DNA of 64,000 nucleotides from Luteimonas deserti (lineage in GTDB: Bacteria > Pseudomonadota > Gammaproteobacteria > Xanthomonadales > Xanthomonadaceae): contig NZ_JACCJZ010000020.1 of NCBI RefSeq assembly GCF_013425765.1, positions 682,001 to 746,000 on the forward strand, read 5' to 3'. This document shows positions 16,796-26,115 of this stretch, one piece after another. Numbering within the stretch: the stretch's first letter is position 1; the number at the start of each line of letters is the position of its first letter. Under the pieces are notes generated by a model. It was not told where the DNA came from. It saw only the letters and a list, made by a program, of their open reading frames with translations, and searched no databases. The position numbers and the translations under genes were made by a program.

Positions 16796-18649
16796 ATGCC
16801 TTCACAGGAGCCCGGTTTGCGCGGACCCCTCGTCGTCCTGCTCTGCTGCATGGTCGCGCTGGGCGCCTGCCGGCGCGAGGCGCCGCAGACCGGGCCGGTC
16901 GATCCGTCCGGCGATGGCCAGGTGACCATCTCCGGCGACGACCTGGTGATCGCGGACCTCAACTGGACCCCTCCACCGGTACGGATCGAAGAAGGTGCCG
17001 AGGGCGACGCGCGCGCGCGCGCGGCCGAGGCCCTCGGCGACGACGATCTGCATGCCACACCGGCGTCGGCGATTCCTTTGTATCTGGCGCTCTCGGCGAT
17101 TTCCGGCGAGGAGCGCGCCGCGGCAGCCGGCCTGCGGCGGGCGCGGATCCGTCTGCTGGCGCTCGGCACGATGGCACTGGACGAGGCGGACACCGGCGAT
17201 TCGATCGCCGGCCTGCGCGCGGCGCACGAGTTCGCGGCGGTCGCCCGGTTCCTGGCCGCGGACGATCCCGACGTGCTGACCTACCTGCAGCGCGTGGATG
17301 AAAGCGATCGTCTGTGGGAACTCAACCGCGCCGCCGAACGCGCGCTGGACGCGGGCGAGCTGGGCGAGGACGGCGGCGGCGCGCTGGCCGGTTTCCGGCA
17401 GGCGGCGGCGCTGCGTCCCGGCCAGCCCCGTGCGATGCAGGGCCTGGCCGCAGTGGAAAGCGCACTGATCCGGCGGGCCGAGGTCGCCGGCAGCGAAGGC
17501 GATTTCCAGACCGCAGCCCGCTGGCTGGCGCATGCCGCAGAGGTCCGTCCCGGCATGCAGACCGTGGTCGATGCCCGGCAACGCATCCAGCGCATGCGGG
17601 CCACGCGCATCCAGCGGCTGCGCGACGAGGGCGTGGCGGCGCTTCCGAAGATCAATGGCGTCGCCCAGGCGCGTCAGCGCCTGGCGGAGATCCTCACCAT
17701 CGCCGAGCCGGGCGATCCGGTCGCGCGCGATCTGCGCCAGCGGATCGACCGCGCCGTGCACTACGGCGATTTCCGCCCGGGCCAGGTGTTCACCGATGCA
17801 CTCGAGGGCGGCGCGCGTGGTCCGCAGATGGTCGTGCTGCCGCATGGCGGCTTCATGATGGGCGCATTGCCCGGGGATGCGGACGCCGAGGACAACGAGC
17901 GGCCCCGGCACGCCGTGCGTTTCGAGCGCGGCTTCGCCATGGGCGTACGCGAGATCACGGTCGGCGAGTTCCGCAGGTTCGTCGAGACGACGGGCTACCA
18001 GTCGCGCGCGGTGCGGCGCGGGTTCTCGATGGCCTACGACGAGCGGACCGGCAACTTCCTCCGCCGCAGCAACGTGGACTGGCGCTCCGACTACGCGGGC
18101 GCGCCGGCGGCCGACACCCTGCCGGTGCTGCACGTCAGCGCCCGCGACGCGCAGGCCTATGCCGACTGGCTGTCCGCGCAGAGCGGCCGCCGCTACCGGC
18201 TTCCAAGCGAGGCCGAGTTCGAATACGCATTCCGCAACGGCACCAGCGAGCGCTATCCCTGGGGCGAGGGTACGCCGCCGCAGGGCAGCGGCAACATGAC
18301 CGGGGCCCTGGACCGCTCGCCGTCGGGGCGGCGCTGGGGCAACGCCTTCGCCGGCTACGGCGACGGCCATTGGGGGCCGGCGCCGGTGGGCAGCTTCCGG
18401 CCCAATCCCTGGGGTGTGCACGACCTGGAAGGCAACGTCAGCGAGTGGATGGGCGACTGCTGGCATGCAACCTACCGGCGTGCGCCCGCAGACGGCTCGG
18501 CATGGATCAATCCCGGCTGCCGCGACCAGGTGATCCGCGGCGGCTCCTGGGCCAGTTCGCCCGCGCAGACCCGGGCCAGCTGGCGGGCGTTGGCACAGGT
18601 CGACACGACCAATGCCAGAATCGGGTTCCGGGTCGTCCGCGACCTCTAA
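16796..18649 (+). CDS. Lipoprotein with SUMF1/FGE-like C-terminal domain
   Basis: A 617-residue predicted lipoprotein: signal LVVLLCCMVALGAC with the lipidated Cys at 25. An alpha-helical, TPR-like N-terminal region (about 60-330) follows, then a SUMF1/formylglycine-generating-enzyme fold (about 340-617). Domain marks include GGFMMGALPGDADAEDNERP, VREITVGEFRRFVE, RYRLPSEAEFEYAFRNG, DLEGNVSEWMGDCW and IRGGSWASSP. Where true FGEs have their catalytic cysteine pair, this sequence reads ASSPAQTRASWRALAQ with no Cys, so sulfatase activation is unlikely. Relatives act in protein modification or as structural sensors; the function is unknown. It is followed 33 bp later by an M48 protease gene, probably co-transcribed. 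Confidence 0.78.
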   Translation: MPSQEPGLRGPLVVLLCCMVALGACRREAPQTGPVDPSGDGQVTISGDDLVIADLNWTPPPVRIEEGAEGDARARAAEALGDDDLHATPASAIPLYLALSAISGEERAAAAGLRRARIRLLALGTMALDEADTGDSIAGLRAAHEFAAVARFLAADDPDVLTYLQRVDESDRLWELNRAAERALDAGELGEDGGGALAGFRQAAALRPGQPRAMQGLAAVESALIRRAEVAGSEGDFQTAARWLAHAAEVRPGMQTVVDARQRIQRMRATRIQRLRDEGVAALPKINGVAQARQRLAEILTIAEPGDPVARDLRQRIDRAVHYGDFRPGQVFTDALEGGARGPQMVVLPHGGFMMGALPGDADAEDNERPRHAVRFERGFAMGVREITVGEFRRFVETTGYQSRAVRRGFSMAYDERTGNFLRRSNVDWRSDYAGAPAADTLPVLHVSARDAQAYADWLSAQSGRRYRLPSEAEFEYAFRNGTSERYPWGEGTPPQGSGNMTGALDRSPSGRRWGNAFAGYGDGHWGPAPVGSFRPNPWGVHDLEGNVSEWMGDCWHATYRRAPADGSAWINPGCRDQVIRGGSWASSPAQTRASWRALAQVDTTNARIGFRVVRDL

Positions 18650-18682
18650 GTCGTCCGCCGGCCACCGGCATCGGAGCATGCA

Positions 18683-19603
18683 ATGAGACAGGATCCTTTC
18701 GGCCGTGGCGACCGGCGCACGCCGGGGCGGGCGCCTCGGCGCGGCATCAATCTGCGCTTCGTCATCCTGCTGCTGTTCGCCGGATACGGCGCCTATTACT
18801 ACATGTCCAACCGGTCCACCGATCCGGTGACCGGCGAGACCGTGCTGATCGATCGCGGGTTGGGCGTGGAGGATGAAAAGGCCCTGGGCCTGCAGGCCTA
18901 CCAGCAGATCCTCGGGCAGGAGCGGCCGGTGCCGCAGGACGCGCCGGTGGCCCGCGACGTGCGCGCGATCGCCGACCGGCTGATCGCCAAGGTGGCGGTG
19001 GTGGAGGCCGAACTCGCGCGCGAGAACGGCCTTGAGCCCACGCGGTTTTCGGAGACCTTCGAATGGGAGGTCAATGTCATCGATTCCGACCAGGCCAACG
19101 CCTTCTGTCTGCCCGGCGGCAAGATGGCCGTCTACACGGGCTTGGTGCCGGTGGCGCAGAACGAGGACGCCATGGCGGTGGTGATGGGGCACGAGATCGC
19201 CCACGCCCTGCTGCGGCATGGTGCGCAGCGCATGGCCCAGCAGCGCCTGACCCAGGTCGGCCAGATGGCCGGCGCGATGAGCGGCATGGATCCGCAGCAG
19301 CAGCAGATGGTGATGGCGGCGATGGGCTACGGCTATCTGTTGCCCTATGCGCGCAAGCACGAGACCGAGGCGGACGTGGTCGGTCTGATGCTGGCCGCCG
19401 CCGCGTGTTTCGACCCGCGCGAGGCGGTGCCGCTGTGGGAACGCATGTCGGCCGCGAGCGGCGGCGAGGCGCCGCCGGAGTTCTCGTCCACGCATCCCAA
19501 TCCGGGCACCCGCATCCAGAACCTGCAGAGCCTGATGCCCAAGGCACTGGAGTATCGCGCCAAGTTCTGCGAGGACGCCGGGCGGGTCGCGCTGGCACCA
19601 TGA
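18683..19603 (+). CDS. M48-family membrane-anchored zinc metalloprotease
   Basis: A 306-residue protein with a basic N-terminus, one hydrophobic helix at about 25-43 (LRFVILLLFAGYGAYYY) and a periplasmic M48 domain. The zinc site HEIAHALLRH lies near residues 173-182, and the third ligand is probably in ARKHETEADVVG. The CLPGGKMAVYTGLV motif is typical of LoiP/YggG and BepA-like proteases that act on misfolded envelope proteins. No lipobox is present, unlike E. coli LoiP. GGAG precedes the ATG by 7 nt. Its position behind a SUMF1-like lipoprotein suggests a shared envelope role, which is inference only. Confidence 0.86.
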   Translation: MRQDPFGRGDRRTPGRAPRRGINLRFVILLLFAGYGAYYYMSNRSTDPVTGETVLIDRGLGVEDEKALGLQAYQQILGQERPVPQDAPVARDVRAIADRLIAKVAVVEAELARENGLEPTRFSETFEWEVNVIDSDQANAFCLPGGKMAVYTGLVPVAQNEDAMAVVMGHEIAHALLRHGAQRMAQQRLTQVGQMAGAMSGMDPQQQQMVMAAMGYGYLLPYARKHETEADVVGLMLAAAACFDPREAVPLWERMSAASGGEAPPEFSSTHPNPGTRIQNLQSLMPKALEYRAKFCEDAGRVALAP

Positions 19604-19639
19604 TCCCCGAGACGGGGCGAGCGCCGGCCGAGGGCCGGC

Positions 19640-20386
19640 TCAGAAGCTCATGAACAAGCCGCCGTTGACCGGCAGGTTGGCGCCGGTGATGTAGCCGGCA
19701 TCGTCGGCGACCAGGAAGGCCACGGTCCGTGCGATGTCGTCCGGAACGCCGGTGCGGCCGACCGGGATCGTGGCCACGATGTCGGCACGGACCGCGTCCG
19801 GCATCGCCTGTACCAGCGGTGTGTCGATGTAGCCCGGCGCGATCGAGTTCACGGTCACGCCCTTGCGCGCGACCTCGCGTGCGAGGGCCATGGTGAAGCC
19901 GTGCATGCCGGCCTTGGCCGCAGCGTAGTTGGTCTGGCCGAACTGCCCGGTCTGGCCATTGACCGAGCTGATGTTGACGATGCGCCCGAAGCCGCGCCCG
20001 ACCATGCCCTCGACCGCGTGCCGGCAGAGATTGAACACGCTGTCGAGATTCACCCGGATCACGTCGTCCCATTGCGCGCGCTGCATCTTGCGCAGAGTGC
20101 CGTCGCGAGTGATGCCAGCGGCATTGACCAGAATGTCCAGCGCGCCGTGGCGGGCCTGCACATCCTGCACCACGGCCGCGCAGGCGTCGTAGTCACCGAC
20201 ATCCAGCGCCACGGTCTCGACCGGTTGTCCCTGCATGGCGACCCCGAACGCCTCGGCGCGCGCGGCGTCGTGAACGAGGTCGGCGGCGATCACCCTGCAG
20301 CCCTGGCGTGCGAGCTGCAGGCAGATCGCGCTGCCGATACCGCCGATGCCGCCCGTGACGAGGGCGACCCGTGGAGATGGGGGCAT
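19640..20386 (-). CDS. SDR-family 3-oxoacyl/acetoacetyl-CoA-type reductase
   Basis: A 248-residue short-chain dehydrogenase with the NADPH-binding VTGGIGGIGSAIC turn, the NAAG motif, and the catalytic Ser-Tyr-Lys set in NISSVNGQTGQFGQTNYAAAKAG. The C-terminus ends GANLPVNGGLFMSF. Its closest match by eye in this window is the PhaB-like protein at 21101-21841, sharing the ITRDGT..KMQ..QWDDVI and NGQ.GQ.GQ.NYAAAKAGMHGFT segments. It may therefore also reduce acetoacetyl-CoA, or 3-oxoacyl-ACP as in FabG. It lies downstream of phaR on the same strand with an 85-bp gap. Confidence 0.8.
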   Translation of the reverse strand: MPPSPRVALVTGGIGGIGSAICLQLARQGCRVIAADLVHDAARAEAFGVAMQGQPVETVALDVGDYDACAAVVQDVQARHGALDILVNAAGITRDGTLRKMQRAQWDDVIRVNLDSVFNLCRHAVEGMVGRGFGRIVNISSVNGQTGQFGQTNYAAAKAGMHGFTMALAREVARKGVTVNSIAPGYIDTPLVQAMPDAVRADIVATIPVGRTGVPDDIARTVAFLVADDAGYITGANLPVNGGLFMSF

Positions 20387-20471
20387 GGTGGGCGTGTCCG
20401 GATCGGGAGAGGGCGGCGTCGCACGTCACCGTGCGTGGACGGGGTGCAACGCCGTACGCGGCGGCGCGCGC

Positions 20472-20945
20472 TCAGCGGCCGCGCTTGTCGCCTGGACCGG
20501 GCGTCTTGATGCTGCCGAGCATGGTCTTCTGGAGGTCCTTCCACATTTCCAGATTGCGCTCGGTGAGCTGGTTCATCATGGTCCAGGGCGTCTGCCCGAT
20601 CAGACCACCGATCTGCTGACGGAACTGCTGCTGCTGGTCGAGGAACACCTGCATCGAGCGTTCCAGATAGCTGCCCATGAAACCCTGCATCGAATCGCCG
20701 TAGAAGCGGATGATCTGGCTCAGCAACTGGGTCGACAGCACGGGCTCGCCGTCGGACTCGTGTTCGGCGATGATCTGCAGCAGCACCGAGCGGGTCAGGT
20801 CCTCACCGCTCTTGGCATCGCGCACCTCGAACGTCTCGCCGTCGACGATCAACTGGCGGACATCCTCGATGGTGATGTAGCTCGAAATCTCCGTGTCGTA
20901 GAGCCGACGGTTCGGGTACTTCTTGATGATGCGCATTGCACTCAT
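20472..20945 (-). CDS. phaR: PhaR, polyhydroxyalkanoate synthesis repressor
   Basis: DNA-binding regulator that senses PHA granules or synthesis and represses phasin and PHA genes. The 157 residues open with the PHB/PHA accumulation regulator motif RIIKKYPNRRLYDTEISSYITIEDVRQL, then the FEVRDAKSGEDLTRSVLLQII segment, both hallmarks of the family. The tail is Gln- and Met-rich. The start is ATG 20945 (MSAMRIIKK) or 20936. Upstream bases 21000-21013 contain repeated GTGCAAC/TGCAAC, a possible autoregulatory site. The gene sits between two SDR reductase genes; no PHA synthase or phasin gene is in the window. Confidence 0.9.
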   Translation of the reverse strand: MSAMRIIKKYPNRRLYDTEISSYITIEDVRQLIVDGETFEVRDAKSGEDLTRSVLLQIIAEHESDGEPVLSTQLLSQIIRFYGDSMQGFMGSYLERSMQVFLDQQQQFRQQIGGLIGQTPWTMMNQLTERNLEMWKDLQKTMLGSIKTPGPGDKRGR

Positions 20946-21100
20946 GAAGCCAACACTCTGGACATTGGTGCCGCGCAGCATGGCCCAGCCCCGGTAGTCG
21001 TGCAACTGCAACAAAGTGCTGAATGGGCAGGACCGGCCGCGCACCGCGACGTTCGCGGACGGCGGGCGCCGCCGCAGCCGCCACGGTGCGCGGCCCAGGC

Positions 21101-21841
21101 TCACCAGCCCATGTGGTGGCCGCCGTTGATGTCGAGGTTGGACCCGGTGATCCACGACGCTTCGTCCGCCACGAGGAAATTCACCGCGTACGCGATTTCC
21201 TCGGGCCGCCCGAGACGGCCGGTCGGAATGTCGGCGGCGATCTTGGCGCGCACTTCTTCGGGCACCGCCATCACCATGTCGGTGGCCACGTAGCCCGGCG
21301 ACACCGTATTGACGGTGATCCCGAGTTTGGCGTTCTCGCGCGCCAGCGAAATGGTGAAACCGTGCATGCCCGCCTTGGCGGCGGCGTAGTTCGCCTGCCC
21401 GTACTGGCCCTTGAGCCCGTTGATCGAGCTGATCTGGATGATCCGTCCCCACTTGCGCTCGCGCATGCCTTCGATGACGGGACGGGTGACGTTGTAGACC
21501 GAATTGAGATTGGTGTTGATGACGTCGTGCCACTGCGCCGGCTGCATTTTGTGAAAGGTGCCGTCGCGGGTGATGCCGGCGTTGTTGATCAGGATGTCGA
21601 CCGGACCGAGCTGCGCCTCGATGTCGCGGACCATGCGTTCGGCTTCGACGTGATCCGACACATCGCCCGACGCGATCGCGATGTCGTAGCCCTCGTCCTT
21701 GAGCTGGTTCTGCCAGGCGCGGGCCTTGTCCTCGTTGCGGTAATTGGTGGCCACGCGGTAGCCGTTGTCCGCCAGCCGCCGCACGATCGCCGTGCCGATC
21801 CCACCCGTTCCACCGGTCACCAGTGCGACGCGTGCGTTCAT
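21101..21841 (-). CDS. phaB: Acetoacetyl-CoA reductase (PhaB)
   Basis: NADPH-dependent reduction of acetoacetyl-CoA to (R)-3-hydroxybutyryl-CoA, the PHA monomer. The 246 residues show VTGGTGGIGTAIV, INNAGITRDGTFHKM, and the catalytic ISSINGLKGQYGQANYAAAKAG. The C-terminal SNLDINGGHHMGW matches PhaB rather than FabG, with the family's NxxHHM ending. A strong AAAGGAGG site precedes the ATG at 21841. An earlier in-frame ATG seven codons upstream overlaps that site and is rejected. It is followed by phaR 155 bp downstream; 70 bp separate it from gluQRS upstream. Confidence 0.9.
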   Translation of the reverse strand: MNARVALVTGGTGGIGTAIVRRLADNGYRVATNYRNEDKARAWQNQLKDEGYDIAIASGDVSDHVEAERMVRDIEAQLGPVDILINNAGITRDGTFHKMQPAQWHDVINTNLNSVYNVTRPVIEGMRERKWGRIIQISSINGLKGQYGQANYAAAKAGMHGFTISLARENAKLGITVNTVSPGYVATDMVMAVPEEVRAKIAADIPTGRLGRPEEIAYAVNFLVADEASWITGSNLDINGGHHMGW

Positions 21842-21911
21842 TCGATCCTCCTTTTGGCGCATGGCCGCCGTGGCGATGCTCGCCCCAGTCTAGACAAGCT
21901 CGATGACCGCA

Positions 21912-22826
21912 TCATGGTGCAACGCACAAGCGATGATCGCGTGCGGGGATGCGCGCAGGCTCGAATGCTGCACACGCGGCTTCTAGAAACGCATGCACCT
22001 CGGAGATCGGCGGTAGCGTCACCTGGCCCAGTTGCGCCCAGGCGGCGGCCAGTGCAGCAAGTGGCCGCGCCGGGTCGACCGGCAGCGCCGCGTGTGACTT
22101 CGACAGCTTGCGTCCGGCTTCGTCCAGCAGCAGCGGCAGGTGCGCGTAACGCGGTGTCGGCAGGCCGAGGCTGCGTTGCAGCAGGATCTGCCGCGGTGTC
22201 GAATCGAGCAGGTCCGCGCCGCGCACGACGTCGGTGACGCCCTGGTCCGCGTCGTCGACGACGACCGCGAGCTGGTACGCCCAGAGTCCGTCGGCGCGCC
22301 TGAGGACGAAGTCCCCGACCTCCCGGTCGACGGCCTGCTCGACGCGTCCACGCACCCGGTCGTCGAAGGCCACGTGGCAGCCGTCGGGTACACGGAAGCG
22401 CACCGCGGGATCCGGTCGCACGCGTCCGGCCACGCAGCGACCGCGATGCCGGCCGCCGCTCGCTGCGAGGTCCGCGCGGCTGCAATGGCAGACGAAGGCG
22501 TGGCCGGCCGCCAGCAGGCGCTCCAGCGCCGCGCGATACAGTGCGTCCCGCGAGCTCTGGCGCACGAGCGCGCCGTCCCACTGCAGGCCGCAGGCTTCGA
22601 GCATCGCCAGCTGCGCCGCTGCGGCGCCCGGCGCCTCGCGCACCCGGTCCACGTCCTCGATCCGCACCCGCCACAGCCCGCCATCGCGACGCGCCATCAG
22701 CCAGCTGCCGAGCGCCGCCATCAGTGAGCCCGCGTGGAGCGGTCCGGTGGGCGAGGGCGCGAAGCGCCCGCAGGGCAGGGTGTCGTGCGTCTGCTGCGGA
22801 TCGCTCGACGCGGCGCCCGTCAGCAT
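21912..22826 (-). CDS. gluQ: GluQRS, tRNA-Asp glutamyl-queuosine synthetase
   Basis: Truncated glutamyl-tRNA synthetase paralogue that attaches glutamate to the queuosine base at position 34 of tRNA-Asp. The 304 residues keep the catalytic core: [15 protein letters not shown] (HIGH-type motif, about 21-35) and KLSKSH (KMSKS-type), plus CHCSRAD and a further Cys in RCVAG for the zinc site. The anticodon-binding domain of true GluRS is absent, which fits the length. The start is ATG 22826 (MLTGAASSD); an earlier ATG adds 24 atypical residues. It is divergent from htpX. Confidence 0.92.
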   Translation of the reverse strand: MLTGAASSDPQQTHDTLPCGRFAPSPTGPLHAGSLMAALGSWLMARRDGGLWRVRIEDVDRVREAPGAAAAQLAMLEACGLQWDGALVRQSSRDALYRAALERLLAAGHAFVCHCSRADLAASGGRHRGRCVAGRVRPDPAVRFRVPDGCHVAFDDRVRGRVEQAVDREVGDFVLRRADGLWAYQLAVVVDDADQGVTDVVRGADLLDSTPRQILLQRSLGLPTPRYAHLPLLLDEAGRKLSKSHAALPVDPARPLAALAAAWAQLGQVTLPPISEVHAFLEAACAAFEPARIPARDHRLCVAP

Positions 22827-23002
22827 GCGCCGGGCCGCCACGATACCCGCGCGTGCCCGGCAGCTGTCTGTCCGGTGAATCCAGACCGCGTTCCGCATCG
22901 CGCGTGAGACGCGCGGAATTGAAATCGCATGCCTCTGCTCGCAGATCGGAGGGGCGCGCGTGTTCCGCCTTGCGCGCAGGCACTGCGACCGACGGACTGC
23001 AC

Positions 23003-23908
23003 ATGATCAAGCGTTACGCCCTGCTCATCGCCACCAATCTCGCCGTGCTGGCACTTGTCAGCATCGTCATGGCCGTGCTCGGTGTGAGTCCCGCCACCTA
23101 CGGCGGACTTCTGGTGTTCGCCGCGCTGCTGGGCTTCGGCGGCGCGTTCTTCTCGCTGGCCATCTCGAAGTGGTCCGCCAAGCGCTTCACCCGCGCCCAG
23201 GTGATCACGGCGCCGCGCAACGACACCGAGCGCTGGCTGCTCGCCACGGTGCAGCGACAGGCGCAGATGGCCGGCATCCGGATGCCCGAGGTGGCGGTAT
23301 ACGACGCTCCGGAGATCAACGCCTTCGCCACCGGCGCGCGGCGCGACGCGTCGCTCGTCGCGGTATCGAGGGGACTGCTGCGCGGGATGACCCGCGACGA
23401 GGCCGAAGCCGTGCTCGCGCACGAAGTCGCGCACGTGGCCAATGGCGACATGGTCACGATGACCCTGATGCAGGGCGTGTTGAACACGTTCGTGATCTTT
23501 CTGGCCCGCGTGGTCGGCCGTGTCGTCGACGGCTACCTCAGCGGCGGTCGCGACAACGGAGGTGGCGGGATCGGCTACTTCGCCGTGGTGTTCGTGCTGG
23601 ACATGATCTTCGGCCTGTTCGCCTCGATGATCGCGATGTGGTTCTCGCGGCATCGCGAATTCCGTGCCGACGAGGGCGGCGCCCGCCTCGCGGGTCGCGA
23701 GAAGATGATCGCCGCACTTCAGCGGCTGGGCCAGACCTACGGCCACAGCACCCTGCCCAAGCAGGTCGCGGCCTTCGGCATCAGCGGTGGCGTGGGTGGC
23801 GGGCTGCGCCGTCTGATGATGAGCCACCCGCCGCTCGAGGAGCGGATCCGGGCCCTGCGCGAGGCGCCTGTCGACGACCGCGCTGTCCGCCAGGGGTTCC
23901 TCGCCTGA
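23003..23908 (+). CDS. htpX: HtpX, membrane-bound zinc metalloprotease
   Basis: Inner-membrane M48B protease that, with FtsH, removes damaged membrane proteins. The 301 residues have two N-terminal membrane helices (about 5-25 and 35-55), the zinc motif [10 protein letters not shown] at about 141-150, two further helices after it ([40 protein letters not shown]) and the third ligand in [10 protein letters not shown]. The C-terminus carries [14 protein letters not shown], typical of HtpX. The ATG at 23003 gives the family N-terminus [22 protein letters not shown] at 22919-22924 could be a -35 box, but I see no convincing matching -10. Confidence 0.95.
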   Translation: MIKRYALLIATNLAVLALVSIVMAVLGVSPATYGGLLVFAALLGFGGAFFSLAISKWSAKRFTRAQVITAPRNDTERWLLATVQRQAQMAGIRMPEVAVYDAPEINAFATGARRDASLVAVSRGLLRGMTRDEAEAVLAHEVAHVANGDMVTMTLMQGVLNTFVIFLARVVGRVVDGYLSGGRDNGGGGIGYFAVVFVLDMIFGLFASMIAMWFSRHREFRADEGGARLAGREKMIAALQRLGQTYGHSTLPKQVAAFGISGGVGGGLRRLMMSHPPLEERIRALREAPVDDRAVRQGFLA

Positions 23909-23928
23909 GAGGCCTGCCGGCGCCTGAA

Positions 23929-23950
23929 ACGCCCGCCGCATGGCGGGCGT
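23929..23950. terminator. Hairpin between convergent htpX and fimX
   Basis: A 9-bp perfect stem ACGCCCGCC with its complement and a GCAT loop. It is placed between two convergent genes, but neither side has a T-run, so termination strength is doubtful. Confidence 0.45.
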
Positions 23951-24008
23951 CTTCGCCACGAAGTCGCGGGCCTGGAGCCCCGACACGATGCGCGGCCTGC
24001 GCCCGGGC

Positions 24009-26090
24009 TCACTCGAAGTCGTAGTTCATCACCGGGCCGGCAGGGGCGAGGAAGTTGCCCTGCACGTAGTCGATATCGGCGCCGAACAGGATCGACATGC
24101 TGGCCGCATCCTGCACGAACTCGGCGATCGTACGGATGCCGATCTGGCGGGCCCGGCGCGCGATCTCGGCGATGCGCTCCTGGTTCTCGGCATTGCCGGC
24201 CAGGTCGTCGGTGAAGCTGCGGTCGAGCTTGAGCAGGTGCGGCTGCAGGTGGGTCAACAGCTGGAACGAGTCCAGGCCGACGCCGAACTGCTCCAGCGCG
24301 AAGCGGCAGTCGAAGCGGCCGATGCGCTCGGCGAAGGCCTGCGTCGCCTTGAGGTGGGTGAAGACCTTCGACTCGGGCAACTGCAGTACCAGATACTCGC
24401 CCGGCACCTGGTGGGCGGCCAGCTGTTCGCCGATGAAGGCCGGCAGGGCATCGCCGTCCAGCGACGCCTGGCTGATCTTGACCATCAGCGTCGTCGGCCG
24501 GTGTTCGCGCAGACGTTGGCCGATGGCGGCGATCGCGCGGCCCACGACATACCGGTCGATCTCGGCGAGCATGCCGTTGTCTTCCGCGATCTGCAGAAAC
24601 GTGCCCGGCGCGATCAGCTCCCCGTCGCCGCCGTCCAGGCGCAGCAGGATTTCGTACACTGCGGCGGTGTCGCCCTGCAGGTTGATCACCGGCTGGTAGT
24701 GGAGCAGGAAGCCGTCTTCGTCCAGGGCGCCGCGCAGGCGGGTCACCCAGGCCTGGATGCGCTCCTCCTCGACCCGGTCGGTCGCACTGGGGTCGAAGAT
24801 CTCGCTGCGGTTGCCGCCGGTGCCCGACGCCGATTCCAGCGCGCGGGTCGCCCGCGCCAGGACCTGGCCGACATTGGCGATCTTCTCGCCCACCTGCACG
24901 CCGCCGACGCTGACGGTGATGACGCTGGACCGGTCGTCGATTTCGAACACATGTGCGGCGAAGCCTTCGCGGATGCGTTCGGCCGCCGCGGCGGTGGCGT
25001 GGTAGTCGTGGCCCGGCAGCAGCACCGCCAGGGTATGGCCGGCGTAACGCGCAGCGGTGGTGCCGTCGCCGAGCATCGACTGCAGGCGCGAGGCGGCAGC
25101 GGCCAGCAGGTCGTCGGCGTGGTCCAGGCCGATGTCGGCCAGTAGCTGGTGGTGGTGATCGGGCTCGATCATCAGGAAGCCGTACTGCCGGTCGGCCTGC
25201 GCGGCCCCGTCCACGGCATCTTCCAGCGCCCGCAGGAAGGCCGGCCGGTTGAGCAGGTTGGTCACCTGGTCGCGGTGCCGCAGCTCCTCGAGCTCGAGGG
25301 CGAGATCGGGATCGATCAGTTCGCGGCGGCGGAACACCACCTGCAGGCAGGGTTCGCCCTCGTACTGCGCGGTGGTGAACTCCATCGCCGCGGGAAACGC
25401 ATTGCCATCGATGTCGCGCGCCTCGATCTCGTGCCGCGGCGGCGGCGGCTCGCCCTTGGCCAGCGACTTGAGCAGCGCCTTGAAGGACTCGACGTGTTGC
25501 GGCGCCACCATGTCCAACAGCGAGATGCCTTCGATGTCCTCGAACTGCTCGTAGCCGAACATCTCCAGGTACGCCGCATTGGCGCGGATGTGCATGCCTT
25601 CGTGGATGTAGGCGATGGGATCGCGCGAGGAGTCGATCAGCGCATCGCAGCGGCGTTCGGTCTCGCGCACGCGTGCCTCGAGCCGGCGCAGGTTGCGGCG
25701 GGCGTCGCGGTCGGTCCACGCCTCGCGCACGCTGGTGAGCAGCTGCTGCGGGGCATGGCGCAGGGCGACCGTACGCGCGCCGGCCAGGATGGACTCGACG
25801 TAGGCCGCCTCGTCCAGCGCATCGACGAGCGCGATGACGGGCAGGTCGCGACCGGTTTCGGCCACCCGCTGCATGACCTGGGCAAAGGGGACCAGGGTCG
25901 CATTGCGCGCCGCGAGCACGAGGTCGATGGTCTGGTTCGCGGCCAGCCTGCCGAGCTCCTCGTCCGATTCGGGCCGGGAGGGGCGCACGGCGATGCCGGC
26001 GTTGCGCAGCCCGGAGACGATGGCTTCCGCGTCTTCGACCCGGTCGTCGACGATCATCAGGCGCAGGGCGGAGTCGGCTTCGGTCGACAT
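24009..26090 (-). CDS. fimX: FimX-like REC-PAS-GGDEF-EAL c-di-GMP receptor
   Basis: A 693-residue protein with a degenerate receiver-like N-terminus (LRLMIVDDRVEDAEAIV), a PAS domain (about 140-260), a degenerate GGDEF domain (site reads YAGHTL) and a degenerate EAL domain (EIL instead of EAL, VKIS instead of VNLS, EQFGVGLDSF instead of DDFG). This order and these losses match FimX of Pseudomonas and Xanthomonas, a polar c-di-GMP receptor that controls type IV pilus assembly via PilZ and PilB. Catalysis is unlikely in either domain. GGAG precedes the ATG at 26090 by 6 nt. The PilF-like gene at 51.7 kb is the only other pilus gene here. Confidence 0.85.
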   Translation of the reverse strand: MSTEADSALRLMIVDDRVEDAEAIVSGLRNAGIAVRPSRPESDEELGRLAANQTIDLVLAARNATLVPFAQVMQRVAETGRDLPVIALVDALDEAAYVESILAGARTVALRHAPQQLLTSVREAWTDRDARRNLRRLEARVRETERRCDALIDSSRDPIAYIHEGMHIRANAAYLEMFGYEQFEDIEGISLLDMVAPQHVESFKALLKSLAKGEPPPPRHEIEARDIDGNAFPAAMEFTTAQYEGEPCLQVVFRRRELIDPDLALELEELRHRDQVTNLLNRPAFLRALEDAVDGAAQADRQYGFLMIEPDHHHQLLADIGLDHADDLLAAAASRLQSMLGDGTTAARYAGHTLAVLLPGHDYHATAAAAERIREGFAAHVFEIDDRSSVITVSVGGVQVGEKIANVGQVLARATRALESASGTGGNRSEIFDPSATDRVEEERIQAWVTRLRGALDEDGFLLHYQPVINLQGDTAAVYEILLRLDGGDGELIAPGTFLQIAEDNGMLAEIDRYVVGRAIAAIGQRLREHRPTTLMVKISQASLDGDALPAFIGEQLAAHQVPGEYLVLQLPESKVFTHLKATQAFAERIGRFDCRFALEQFGVGLDSFQLLTHLQPHLLKLDRSFTDDLAGNAENQERIAEIARRARQIGIRTIAEFVQDAASMSILFGADIDYVQGNFLAPAGPVMNYDFE

Positions 26091-26115
26091 CAAGGGCTCC
26101 AATCAGAGACCGGCG

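Noticed and set aside
22919-22924. TTGAAA upstream of htpX as a heat-shock (sigma-32) promoter
   Set aside because: No CCCCAT-type -10 at the right distance.
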